The notes under the pieces are model-generated. The model was not told the DNA's origin and ran no database searches. It saw nothing but the letters and a program-made list of their open reading frames with translations. 60,353 bases of DNA from positions 1 to 60,353 of the forward strand of contig CACBWM010000007.1 of the NCBI GenBank assembly GCA_902542975.1, in the 5' to 3' direction. This DNA comes from an uncultured Pelagibacteraceae bacterium (GTDB lineage: Bacteria > Pseudomonadota > Alphaproteobacteria > Pelagibacterales > Pelagibacteraceae). Position 1 is the first letter of the stretch. Every line of letters begins with the position of its first letter. A program made the position numbers and the translations under genes. Of the stretch, positions 51,902 to 60,056 are shown in pieces.

Positions 51902-52357
51902 TTAGTTATTAAATTGTTTTTCCCATTTAAGACTTGCTCTATTGATGTTTGATTTTTTTCTAGCGTTTGCCCTAAATTTTTCAAAAAGTGTTGGTTCCCA
52001 GATTTGAAATGTTTTACCTTGACCAACAAATAACATGCTATTCTTAATTTTTGCATGTTTTAATAATTTTGTAGTTATTTGAACCCGTCCTTCACTGTCG
52101 AATTGTAAATTTATACTTTCTGATAATATAGATGTCGCAAAATAATCTTTTTTTTCTTCAAATGGATTTAATGAGTCTATTGCATTTGAAATTTTTTCTA
52201 TTCGATCTTGAGGCCATGCCTCAATACACTGATTATTAAAAGATGGATAACAAATTACTCCATTGTAACCTATATTTGACAAATATGATCTATATGATGC
52301 AGGCACTGAAACCCTTCCCTTTTTGTCCAATTTGTTTTCGTAGGTAGATAAAAACAT
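51902..52357 (-). CDS. mraZ: Transcriptional regulator MraZ
   Basis: SpoVT/AbrB-like DNA-binding protein that represses the dcw operon. 151 residues with two swapped-hairpin repeats: [17 protein letters not shown] and [19 protein letters not shown], each containing the family DxxGR motif. First gene of the cluster. The operator-like TGGG repeats lie 21-44 bp upstream of its ATG. Confidence 0.94.
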   Translation of the reverse strand: MFLSTYENKLDKKGRVSVPASYRSYLSNIGYNGVICYPSFNNQCIEAWPQDRIEKISNAIDSLNPFEEKKDYFATSILSESINLQFDSEGRVQITTKLLKHAKIKNSMLFVGQGKTFQIWEPTLFEKFRANARKKSNINRASLKWEKQFNN

Positions 52358-52377
52358 AAACCATATTATCCCTAATT

Positions 52378-52420
52378 TGGGTATTTATGGGATATTATGG
52401 GTTTTATTTGTTAGCGTCAA
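52378..52420 (-). promoter_or_regulatory. dcw promoter with triple TGGG MraZ-type operator
   Basis: On the minus strand a -35 TTGACG (52415-52420) and a -10-like TAATAT (52392-52397) are 17 bp apart. Overlapping the -10 and start region, the plus strand has TGGG at 52378-52381, 52388-52391 and 52398-52401, exactly 10 bp apart. MraZ from E. coli is known to bind three TGGGN repeats with 5-base spacers. Here the repeats read on the strand opposite to mraZ (CCCA on the coding strand). Binding would cover the -10 element. Confidence 0.75.
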
Positions 52421-52483
52421 TAGCTAATATTGTGGAACTCCAATGTAAAAAATTAATAATTATTTGGATTTATTTTAATGAAA

Positions 52484-52841
52484 TGCCAGATAAACTATAA
52501 GCCGGGTTCTGTCATTTAAACTTATCATTTATCTAGGCTTTAAATCACTTTAAAGCTCAAGCAACTAACCCTGATGACTAGCCAAAGACTGCTTTTAGTT
52601 ATTGCTAACAATGTCATCTCTACTCAGTCTTGCTCCCAGTGGGGTTTTCCATGCGCTAGCTGTTACCAACTTAGCCGGTGTGCTCTTACCACACCTTTTC
52701 ACCCTTGCCTTGATAAGGCGGTTTATTTTCTGTGGCACTATCCCTGGGGTTTCCCCCGCCAACTGTTAACTGGCACTGTGTCTTTGTAGAGCCCGGACTT
52801 TCCTCTTTAATAAATTAAAGTGATAAGTCATTTATCTGGCA
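52484..52841 (-). ncRNA. rnpB: RNase P RNA, class A
   Basis: Ribozyme for 5' maturation of tRNAs. On the minus strand the 5' part has GAGGAAAGTCCGGGCTC (conserved region I), then GGCGGGGGAAACCCCAGGG, ATAGTGCCACAGAAAATA and AACCGCC, and the 3' part ends in ACAGAACCCGGCTTATAG. The ends pair perfectly as helix P1: GCCAGATAAA (52831-52840 complement) with TTTATCTGGC (52485-52494 complement). The ends are set by P1 and may be off by a few bases. There is no clear strong terminator after it. Confidence 0.95.
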
Positions 52842-52847
52842 AATAAA

Positions 52848-52875
52848 GAATTATTCTATTTTTATTAAATTTCAA
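52848..52875 (-). promoter_or_regulatory. Possible rnpB promoter
   Basis: On the minus strand TTGAAA (52870-52875) and TAATTC, 16 bp apart, sit at the right distance from the first base of P1. Both hexamers are weak matches in an AT-rich background. Confidence 0.3.
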
Positions 52876-52890
52876 CTATTTTTAATTCAA

Positions 52891-53622
52891 TTAAACCAAG
52901 GATTTTAAAATTATATAAGTCTCTTGATCAACGATGCTGCTAATTAATTGTGGTCTAAACCTTCTTTGAAAATTTTTATAAATTTTAATTTTCTCATTTT
53001 TATCATTTGTAGATTTATAACCAAACTTAAATAATAACTTAAAGAAATAATCACTATTTTTTAGTTTTATGCCTCTTAATTTTTTACAATTTTTTTCACT
53101 TAAATTATGCCATAAACATATTTTTTTTTTATTTAACAATTTCCATGGGAATTTTTCGCCAGGATCTTTTTTTCTTAAAGGAGCAATATCAGAATGTCCT
53201 AAAATATTTTCTTTTTTGATTTTATATTTCTTTTTCAAATTTTTTGACAAGTCGATAATTGAGGTAATCTGTTTTTGACTAAAGTTCTTGTATTTATAAT
53301 CATGTCCTGGGTTGGAGATCTCTATTCCTATAGAATTTGAATTAAGAGATTTATCTTTTTTCCATGACGAAATTCCAGCATGCCAAGCAATATATAAATC
53401 TGGTACAATTCTTATAATTTCTCCGTTGCTTTTAATGAAATAATGACAACTCACTTTTGAACTCTTGTTTGTGAGTCTTTTTATTGCAGCATTTTCAGAT
53501 TTCATACCGGTATAATGGAAAATTAGGTACTTCACCTTTGAAGCGCTTCTTTTCTTGTTATCAAAATTCGGGGAGTAATTTATTGACACTTTTCCAACAT
53601 TTTTCTGCATAATTTGAAACAA
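52891..53622 (-). CDS. N-acetylmuramoyl-L-alanine amidase (AmpD-like) with peptidoglycan-binding domain
   Basis: 243 residues. Amidase_2 fold with zinc ligands probably His36 (IFHYTGM), His143 and Asp153 (GHSDIAPLRKKDPG), plus AWHAG at 80-83. The C-terminal ~60 residues look like a peptidoglycan-binding helical domain. No signal peptide, so it may act in the cytoplasm on recycled muropeptides, as AmpD does. A start at 53610 is also possible. Divergent from mlaA. Confidence 0.87.
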   Translation of the reverse strand: MFQIMQKNVGKVSINYSPNFDNKKRSASKVKYLIFHYTGMKSENAAIKRLTNKSSKVSCHYFIKSNGEIIRIVPDLYIAWHAGISSWKKDKSLNSNSIGIEISNPGHDYKYKNFSQKQITSIIDLSKNLKKKYKIKKENILGHSDIAPLRKKDPGEKFPWKLLNKKKICLWHNLSEKNCKKLRGIKLKNSDYFFKLLFKFGYKSTNDKNEKIKIYKNFQRRFRPQLISSIVDQETYIILKSLV

Positions 53623-53668
53623 TTTATCTTTATATTAGTGTTAATTATACTATAAATATAATTATTCT

Positions 53669-54472
53669 ATGAACAAACTACTGTCAGTTATAATCATTGC
53701 TTTGTTGTCATTTCTTAGCAACATAGCAATTGCCGGAGACGACGGAAAACTAAATGTAAATGAAAATAAAAATAATAACGGATATCAGGAAGTTGGCGAT
53801 TGTTTTGAAAAAGTTAATAGAGGAGTTTTTGCATTTAACCAAGCTTTAGATAGAGTAGTATTTAAACCACTTGCTAAAGGGTATAGAATGTTTCCTCAAC
53901 CTATAAGATCAGGAACTAGCAATGCATTAAGTAATTTAGGCAATGTTGTAACAATTCCCAATAATTTTCTTCAAGGTCAATTCAAAGATGCTGGAGTAAA
54001 TTCGGCAAGATTTGTTATTAATTCAACTTTAGGTATTGCAGGAATTTTCGATGTCGCGTCTTATTATGGATTAAAAAAACGAGACAGAGAAGACTACGGA
54101 CAAACATTGGGAGTTTGGGGTGCGGGCACTGGTTGTTATTTTGTTTTACCTGTCCTAGGACCAACTACTGTAAGAGATTCTCTTGGATCTATAGTTAATT
54201 TGATGGGAGGAGATGCATGGTATAACGTAACCGTGGTTAATGATACCCAATATTTTTCAGAAGCAGACTATTATGCATCAAGATTACTAAGTGGAGTTGA
54301 CTTTAGAGCGAAAAACTTAGAATCATTTGATAGTCTTGAAAATAATTCAGTTGATCTTTATGCATCTGTCAGAAGTCTTTATTTACAAGATAGATATCGA
54401 AAAATAAGAAATATAGATAAAACAACTGAAACACTTAGTGACGACGATTGGGAAGAATTAGATAGTCAATAA
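53669..54472 (+). CDS. mlaA: MlaA-family phospholipid transport protein, non-lipoprotein form
   Basis: Outer-membrane part of the Mla lipid-asymmetry system. 267 residues with CFEKVNRGVFAFNQALDRVVFKPLAKGY cut here, NFLQGQFKDAG, FVINSTLGIAGIFDVA and FVLPVLGPTTVRDS, all in MlaA order. The signal peptide ends IAIAGDD without a lipobox cysteine, so it is processed by signal peptidase I, unlike E. coli MlaA. Cys43 sits where the usual DPLE proline is. Next to mlaC. Confidence 0.9.
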   Translation: MNKLLSVIIIALLSFLSNIAIAGDDGKLNVNENKNNNGYQEVGDCFEKVNRGVFAFNQALDRVVFKPLAKGYRMFPQPIRSGTSNALSNLGNVVTIPNNFLQGQFKDAGVNSARFVINSTLGIAGIFDVASYYGLKKRDREDYGQTLGVWGAGTGCYFVLPVLGPTTVRDSLGSIVNLMGGDAWYNVTVVNDTQYFSEADYYASRLLSGVDFRAKNLESFDSLENNSVDLYASVRSLYLQDRYRKIRNIDKTTETLSDDDWEELDSQ

Positions 54473-54483
54473 CTAATTTTTAA

Positions 54484-55074
54484 ATGAAATTAATTAAACA
54501 CTTAATTATTTTTTTATTTTTATTAAATTTAAATAATATTTTATACGCTAAAGATCCAAGTGCATTAATAAATGAAATAGTTGATGAGGCTGCATCGATA
54601 TTGTCTAGCGATGACCCTGTTGAGTCAAAAATTATAAAATTAAATGCTATTGCGGAAAGAAGTGTCGATATAAATGGAATAGGTATGTACACTCTTGGGA
54701 AATATAGAAAATCTATCAGTGATGAGCAAAAATCTAAGTATCAAAAACTATTTAGAAGCTATTTTTTAAAAAGCTTTTCAAGCAGACTAGTAGACTATAC
54801 CAACCCAAAAATTAATGTTGTATCTCAAAAAAAAATTAATGATAAATATACAATAGTTAATAGTATTTTAGAGGCTACATCAAAAAGACCACAAGTAAAA
54901 ATAGATTGGAGAATTTACACAAAAAATCCTGATAGACCATTAATCAGAGATCTAATAGTCGAAGGATTAAGTTTAGCTAGAACACAAAAAGAAGAGTTTA
55001 ATTCTATTATACAAAATAATGATGGAGATATAAATGCATTATTTAAAACACTAGAAGAATTTCTAATTAAATAA
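54484..55074 (+). CDS. mlaC: MlaC-family periplasmic phospholipid-binding protein
   Basis: 196 residues with a signal peptide (KLIKHLIIFLFLLNLNNILYA) and the Ttg2D/MlaC fold: DINGIGMYTLGKYRKSISDEQKSKY cut here, FLKSFSSRLVDY, and IDWRIYTKNPDRPLIRDLIVEGLSLARTQKEEF cut here. It shuttles phospholipid between MlaA and the inner-membrane MlaFEDB complex. It is 11 bp after mlaA. No mlaD, E or F in the window. Confidence 0.9.
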   Translation: MKLIKHLIIFLFLLNLNNILYAKDPSALINEIVDEAASILSSDDPVESKIIKLNAIAERSVDINGIGMYTLGKYRKSISDEQKSKYQKLFRSYFLKSFSSRLVDYTNPKINVVSQKKINDKYTIVNSILEATSKRPQVKIDWRIYTKNPDRPLIRDLIVEGLSLARTQKEEFNSIIQNNDGDINALFKTLEEFLIK

Positions 55075-55075
55075 T

Positions 55076-55660
55076 TTAATAAAATCCAATTTCACTTAAA
55101 CAAATATCTGATCTGAAATCATCAAAACCTGCAACTACACCAACGGATTTTATATTTTGTCCCAATATACTATTTGGTTGATAGAAATTAGACTTTTTAA
55201 ATTTTTCAAATGGTGCTCTAATTTCACTCCAATTTTTAGTTGTAGAAAAAGTGTAACTATAATACTGCCATGGAGCTAGAGTTAATCCTGTTCTCAAATG
55301 AAGATTATAATTTTTTTCATTACCATAAACTTTTAAGTATATTCCATCATACTCTTTACTATTAATTTCAGGATTTAATTTTGCTCTGATTTGTATAAAT
55401 CCACCATTATTTTTAGTAGATACATCGCCAGTCATTCTATAACACATCACTCCCTCGACTTTTTCCACAATAAATTTTCCTGTTGATATACCTCCCATTA
55501 CTTGATCTGTAATAAAATTCCACTGTTGTGATTGATTTGTTAATTTTGGGGTTTTCAATTGATCTAGAATCATATCTTTAGAAGAAACTTTACTTTGGCA
55601 TATTAAAAATAAAATTAAAAATATTATATTTCTCAAAATAGAGTTACTTTTTTTTTGCAA
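55076..55660 (-). CDS. CIA30-domain protein, predicted exported
   Basis: 194 residues. N-terminal signal-like hydrophobic stretch (about 10-27), then the CIA30 beta-sandwich: WNFITDQVMGGISTGKF, GGFIQIRAKL, YDGIYLKVYGNEKNYNLHLRTG, and WSEIRAPFEKF. The human homologue assists complex I assembly, but bacterial members, related to carbohydrate-binding modules, have no firm role. It overlaps the upstream four-TM protein by 17 bp. No nuo genes are near. Confidence 0.8.
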   Translation of the reverse strand: MQKKSNSILRNIIFLILFLICQSKVSSKDMILDQLKTPKLTNQSQQWNFITDQVMGGISTGKFIVEKVEGVMCYRMTGDVSTKNNGGFIQIRAKLNPEINSKEYDGIYLKVYGNEKNYNLHLRTGLTLAPWQYYSYTFSTTKNWSEIRAPFEKFKKSNFYQPNSILGQNIKSVGVVAGFDDFRSDICLSEIGFY

Positions 55661-56099
55661 GTTGTTGTAGGAGATAAATTTCTTTTTCTGTAAGAGTATT
55701 TTTTTCTTCTTTGATTTGATCCTCTAAACTGAACAATGTTATTAAAGAAAAAAATGATACTAAACCTGTTAAAATAATAAAGTAAATTGAGCTCAAATTG
55801 ACAACTATCAGTATTACAAATACGCTTGCCCAACCAATAAAAATCCCTTTTAAAATAGTACGATGACTTTTTAAATCAGGAATTTTTGTAAACTGAATAA
55901 ATAAAAATATTAAAAGAAGCATTATTCCTGAAATAGATGCTCTTAATAAAACTAAAGTATCTAATCCTCCACCATACAATTCTCGATGGATCAAGTATGC
56001 AACAACTCCTTTATAAGCAAAATAAAAAAGAATTACAGAAGAGACTAATATTGAAACAAAATATGAGACCTTTGGTTTGATTTTAATCTTAAATTTCAT
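55644..56099 (-). CDS. Four-TM membrane protein of unknown function
   Basis: 151 residues with four predicted membrane helices (about 11-33, 48-68, 83-104 and 107-124) and a charged cytoplasmic C-terminal tail with SLEDQIKEEKNTLTEKEIYLLQQLAKKK cut here. No family motif is recognised. It overlaps the CIA30-like gene and probably forms a two-gene unit with it, downstream of the tRNA genes. Confidence 0.7.
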   Translation of the reverse strand: MKFKIKIKPKVSYFVSILVSSVILFYFAYKGVVAYLIHRELYGGGLDTLVLLRASISGIMLLLIFLFIQFTKIPDLKSHRTILKGIFIGWASVFVILIVVNLSSIYFIILTGLVSFFSLITLFSLEDQIKEEKNTLTEKEIYLLQQLAKKK

Positions 56100-56177
56100 T
56101 TTTAAATTAAAAAGATACTACAATTTATAATTAAATCACAAAAAACTGTAGTTTATAAATATTGATTTTGCTTGATT

Positions 56178-56254
56178 TGGTGGGCCCGCCAGGACTCGAA
56201 CCTGGGACCAATACATTATGAGTGTACTGCTCTAACCAACTGAGCTACAGGCCC
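56178..56254 (-). tRNA. tRNA with CAT anticodon (elongator Met or lysidine-type Ile2)
   Basis: 77 bases including an encoded CCA. The acceptor stem GGGCCTG/CGGGCCC, D arm GCTC-AGTTGGTTA-GAGC, anticodon loop CTCATAA and T arm CCAGG-TTCGAGT-CCTGG all fold. The CAT anticodon with this acceptor could be elongator Met, or Ile2 after TilS modification; sequence alone does not settle it. An initiator is unlikely because the first pair is a normal G-C. Confidence 0.9.
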
Positions 56255-56314
56255 TAAATTGATCTCTTAATTATACCATTTTTTTTAAGTAAGCAATTGA
56301 AGATAATCTAGCAA

Positions 56315-56389
56315 TGGTGGGCCGTGTTGGTTACGCTCCAACTACCCCTGCAATGTCAATGCAGTACTCTACTATTGAGCTAACGGCCC
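56315..56389 (-). tRNA. tRNA-Val(GAC) with atypical D and T loops
   Basis: 75 bases including encoded CCA. All four stems pair: acceptor GGGCCGT/ACGGCCC, D stem GCTC/GAGT (one G-U), anticodon stem CTGCA/TGCAG with loop TTGACAT, T stem GTTGG/CCAAC. The T loop is AGCGTAA instead of TTCRANN, and the D loop is AATAGTA without the usual GG. G19 and C56 seem kept, but G18, T54, T55 and A58 are changed. The 5' base coincides with the last base of the rpoD stop codon. Confidence 0.8.
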
Positions 56390-58215
56390 TAACTTTCTAG
56401 GAAACTTTTTAGTTGTTTAGATCTACTTGGGTGTTTTAATTTTCTGAGAGCTTTAGCCTCTATCTGTCTAATTCTTTCTCTAGTTACTGAAAATTGAAGT
56501 CCAACTTCCTCTAGTGTATGGTCAGTATTCATTCCAACACCAAACCTCATTCTTAAAACTCTCTCCTCTCTTGGTGTTAGTGTTGAGAGTATTTTAGTAG
56601 TTGCTTCACTTAAATTAGATTTAATTGCTTGCTCTAGAGGGGCCAATGCTTTTGTATCTTCAATGAAATCTCCTAAACTGCTATCTTCCTCATCTCCCAC
56701 AGGTTTTTCAAGTGAAACAGGTTCTTTGGAAATCTTTAATACTTTTCTGACTTTTTCTAAAGGCATTCTTAATTTTTTAGCTAATTCTTCCGGTGTTGCT
56801 TCTCTCCCAAACTCACTTAAAATTAATCTTTGTGTTCTAACAATTTTATTTATAGTTTCAATCATATGAACCGGTATTCTTATAGTTCTAGCTTGATCTG
56901 CAATAGATCTTGTTATTGCTTGTCTGATCCACCAGGTTGCATAAGTTGAGAATTTGTACCCTCTTCTATATTCAAACTTATCTACAGCCTTCATCAAACC
57001 TATGTTTCCTTCTTGTATCAAGTCTAAAAATTGAAGTCCTCTATTAGTGTATTTCTTCGCGATAGAAATTACTAATCTTAAATTTGCCTCAACCATTTCC
57101 TTTTTAGCTATTCGGGACTCTTTTTCTCCTTTTTGAACCCTGCTAACAAGTTTTTTGAATTCTGTTACAGAAATACCAAGTTTATTACTAATTTCTATAA
57201 GTCTATCTTTTATATTTTTAAACTCATTTTTATTTTTTTGAAAAAACTTTTTCCAAACTTCATTTGTATCTAAAAATTCTTTTAAATTTGGGTTAATTTC
57301 ATTTCCAACATAAAATTTTATAAATTCTTCTCTAGATATCTTAGATTCTAAAGCAAGTCTCAGCAGGTTGCCCTCTAACGACAAAATTTTTTTATTTTCT
57401 ATATAATGTTTCTGAACAAGTTCCTCAAGAACAGAAGGAGATAACTGAAGTGATTTTATTAGTCCAAGTATATCTTCTACAATTTTTTTGTAATTTTTTT
57501 CTTTTGATGCCGAAAATTTTTCTGATTTTAAAACACAAAGTAATTTTTCTTTTTGATATTTTATCAATTTGTTATATTCTTTTGTTAAATTATGGACTGT
57601 CTGTAATACTTTAGGCTTAATCTCAGTTTCCATAGCCGCAAGTGTAGGATTAAACTCATCTTCCTCAGTATTATTGCCTTCTTCTTGATTTTGATCATCA
57701 TCTTGTTTTTTTTGCTTTGTTCCATTTGAATTATCGTCATCTTCCATATAATTTGTATCAATGTCTATTATTTCTCTTACTAAAATTTCATCATTCTGAA
57801 GTTTTGTATCCCATTCAAAAAACTGTTGTGCTGTTATTGGACTTTGAGAGAGTGCATTCAACATAACATCTTTTCCAGCTTCTATTCTTTTAGCTATTGC
57901 AATTTCACCTTCTCTTGAGAGTAATTCTACACCTCCCATTTCTCTTAGATACATTCTAATTGGATCGTCGCTTTTCTCTAGAGATTTACCTTCTTCTTTT
58001 GAAGAAGCATCTTTTTTTCTTAAAACTTTATAGTCAGACTTTTTTTCAACTAAAATAATATTTTCATCTAAAATATGAATAAAAGCTTGAGCCAGATTTT
58101 CACTTGATAAGTTTCTCTTTCCTAAAGATTTATTTAATTCTTCATGAGTTATGAATCCCCTATGGATACCACGACCCATTAATCTAGCAAATGATTTTGT
58201 AATTATACGTTCCAC
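56389..58215 (-). CDS. rpoD: Primary sigma factor RpoD
   Basis: 608 residues. Region 1.2 [21 protein letters not shown], a long acidic non-conserved insert (about 150-185), region 2 with [25 protein letters not shown] cut here and [25 protein letters not shown] cut here, region 3 ([11 protein letters not shown]) and region 4 ending [23 protein letters not shown]. Region 1.1 is recognisable at the N-terminus. Downstream of dnaG by 65 bp. Its TAG stop overlaps the tRNA-Val gene by one base. Confidence 0.98.
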   Translation of the reverse strand: MERIITKSFARLMGRGIHRGFITHEELNKSLGKRNLSSENLAQAFIHILDENIILVEKKSDYKVLRKKDASSKEEGKSLEKSDDPIRMYLREMGGVELLSREGEIAIAKRIEAGKDVMLNALSQSPITAQQFFEWDTKLQNDEILVREIIDIDTNYMEDDDNSNGTKQKKQDDDQNQEEGNNTEEDEFNPTLAAMETEIKPKVLQTVHNLTKEYNKLIKYQKEKLLCVLKSEKFSASKEKNYKKIVEDILGLIKSLQLSPSVLEELVQKHYIENKKILSLEGNLLRLALESKISREEFIKFYVGNEINPNLKEFLDTNEVWKKFFQKNKNEFKNIKDRLIEISNKLGISVTEFKKLVSRVQKGEKESRIAKKEMVEANLRLVISIAKKYTNRGLQFLDLIQEGNIGLMKAVDKFEYRRGYKFSTYATWWIRQAITRSIADQARTIRIPVHMIETINKIVRTQRLILSEFGREATPEELAKKLRMPLEKVRKVLKISKEPVSLEKPVGDEEDSSLGDFIEDTKALAPLEQAIKSNLSEATTKILSTLTPREERVLRMRFGVGMNTDHTLEEVGLQFSVTRERIRQIEAKALRKLKHPSRSKQLKSFLES

Positions 58216-58280
58216 AATTAAAAGTTTGAAGGACTTATATAATGTCTAAAATAGAAAAATCTATGTGATTTTTTTCTGAA

Positions 58281-60056
58281 TTAATTGATTTTTTGAAGTT
58301 TTTTGAGCTCTTTTAACTCATTAAATGTATCTTCACTAAGATCTTGTGAAAATTTCGATTCTAAATCCATTATTCTTTGCTCCAACTCGTAATTCTTAAG
58401 ATCTTGAATAACTTCAGAAAAAATTTCAAGAACTTTTTCATCATTGTGTATGTTTTTTTGAATTATATATTTAACTGAAGCGTAGTTCATAATTCTGTTA
58501 ATTAGATTTTTATCAATTTCCAATTTTGAAACCTCTAAATTTGTTAAGTCTTGTGATTGTTTTAAAATTTTTTCAAAAACTAACTTATTTTCGGGACTGT
58601 ACAATTTAACATTATCAATAAGGTGAATATTTCTATTAATTAATTTTGGTTTTTTTAAAAGTATATATAAAAATGAAAATTCTTTTATTTCAAAGGATTT
58701 TAAAGATTTGGTTTCATTATAATAATTTTTTGTCTTCGCTAAAGATTTTGTAGTTAATTTAAAGTTTTTAGAAAAATTTGAATTTATATTTGGTGTTAAC
58801 TCTGAAATTTTTTCGAGAAAATATTCTAATGTATATTTTTTTATAAAAGTATCTTTAATATTTGAAGCAATATCTCTAAGTTTTTTTTCAAATATAGCTT
58901 TTGAGCTAGGATTTTCATTTGTATGATTTAAATAATGTTCAAAAATAAATTTGTGAATAGGTATAGAGTTTTTTTCTGAAAATTCTAAAAACTTTTGTTT
59001 TCCGTACTTATTTACAAAATTATCTGGATCCAAATTATTTTCTAAAAGTAAGAATGAAATTTTTTTATCTGGCTTTAATTCATCGATAATATTTTCTGCA
59101 GCCCTTATTGCAGCTTTGTAACCACTTTGATCACCATCAAAGCATATAATGATATGGTTATAAAATTGATTTAAAATTTGTACTTGTTTACTTGTTAAAG
59201 CAGTTCCTAAGTTTGCAACTGTATTTTCTATTCCATTTTTTGATAAACCAATAACATCCATATACCCCTCAACCAAATAAACATCTTCTAATTTATTTGA
59301 TAACTTTCTTGCTTTATCAAGATTATATAGATTTGAACCTTTCTTGAAAAAAGGTGTTTCAGGAGAGTTAATATATTTAGCTATATTCTTATTATCGACT
59401 ATAATTCTACCTCCAAAACCTATTATATTTCCTGAAATATTATTTATTGGAAAAATTATTCTGTTTCTGAATCTTGATATATATTTCTTTTTTTTCTCAT
59501 CAAAATAAAACAGCCCTGTATCTTTAATAGTTTCTTCATCAAAATCTTTTTTTAGAATGTCATAATAATCTAATTCTTCTGTTACAAAACCAAGATTAAA
59601 ATTTTTTACATCAACACCGGATAGTCCTCTTGATTTAAGATAATTCTTGGCCTTAATTGAATTTTCATTTTTGAATAATTCGTTTATATAAAATTCAGAA
59701 AAATTTTTACATATAGATTTATACGATCTCCATTTTTTTTCTCTTTCTTCATCTTGTTTTGAAAATGTATAAGGCTGCATACCAGCTAGATTTGAAAGCA
59801 TTTTGACTGCCTCACCAAATCTAAGATTTTGAGTTTTCATAACAAAATCAAAAATATTGCCATGCTCGCTTGTGCTGAAACAGTGATAAAATTCTTTTTC
59901 ATCGTTAACTGTAAATGAAGGAGTTTTCTCTGTTTTAAATGGAGATAATCCAACAAACTCCTTACCTCTTTTTTTAAGTTTAACTGTTTTAGAAACCACT
60001 GTTGAAACTTTTAGTCGGGTTTTAATTTCGTCTAAATATTCCTTTGGATATTTCAT
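58281..60056 (-). CDS. dnaG: DNA primase DnaG with degenerate zinc-binding site
   Basis: Makes RNA primers for replication. 591 residues: N-terminal zinc-type domain (1-95), TOPRIM catalytic core with VYLVEGYMDVIGL, NTVANLGTALT and IICFDGDQSGYKAA, and a C-terminal helicase-binding domain. In the zinc motif Cys40, His43 and Cys64 of E. coli are replaced by Ser38, Lys41 and Thr62; only Cys59 remains. Its start shares one base with the YqeY gene stop. Confidence 0.95.
   Translation of the reverse strand: MKYPKEYLDEIKTRLKVSTVVSKTVKLKKRGKEFVGLSPFKTEKTPSFTVNDEKEFYHCFSTSEHGNIFDFVMKTQNLRFGEAVKMLSNLAGMQPYTFSKQDEEREKKWRSYKSICKNFSEFYINELFKNENSIKAKNYLKSRGLSGVDVKNFNLGFVTEELDYYDILKKDFDEETIKDTGLFYFDEKKKKYISRFRNRIIFPINNISGNIIGFGGRIIVDNKNIAKYINSPETPFFKKGSNLYNLDKARKLSNKLEDVYLVEGYMDVIGLSKNGIENTVANLGTALTSKQVQILNQFYNHIIICFDGDQSGYKAAIRAAENIIDELKPDKKISFLLLENNLDPDNFVNKYGKQKFLEFSEKNSIPIHKFIFEHYLNHTNENPSSKAIFEKKLRDIASNIKDTFIKKYTLEYFLEKISELTPNINSNFSKNFKLTTKSLAKTKNYYNETKSLKSFEIKEFSFLYILLKKPKLINRNIHLIDNVKLYSPENKLVFEKILKQSQDLTNLEVSKLEIDKNLINRIMNYASVKYIIQKNIHNDEKVLEIFSEVIQDLKNYELEQRIMDLESKFSQDLSEDTFNELKELKKLQKIN

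Noticed and set aside
52574..52789. 71-residue frame with several Cys and Trp
   Set aside because: It lies within the antisense of RNase P RNA; the conserved RNA elements explain the sequence.
54480..54692. Minus-strand frame of 70 residues over mlaC
   Set aside because: Shadow of the MlaC signal peptide region, whose reverse strand is naturally hydrophobic.
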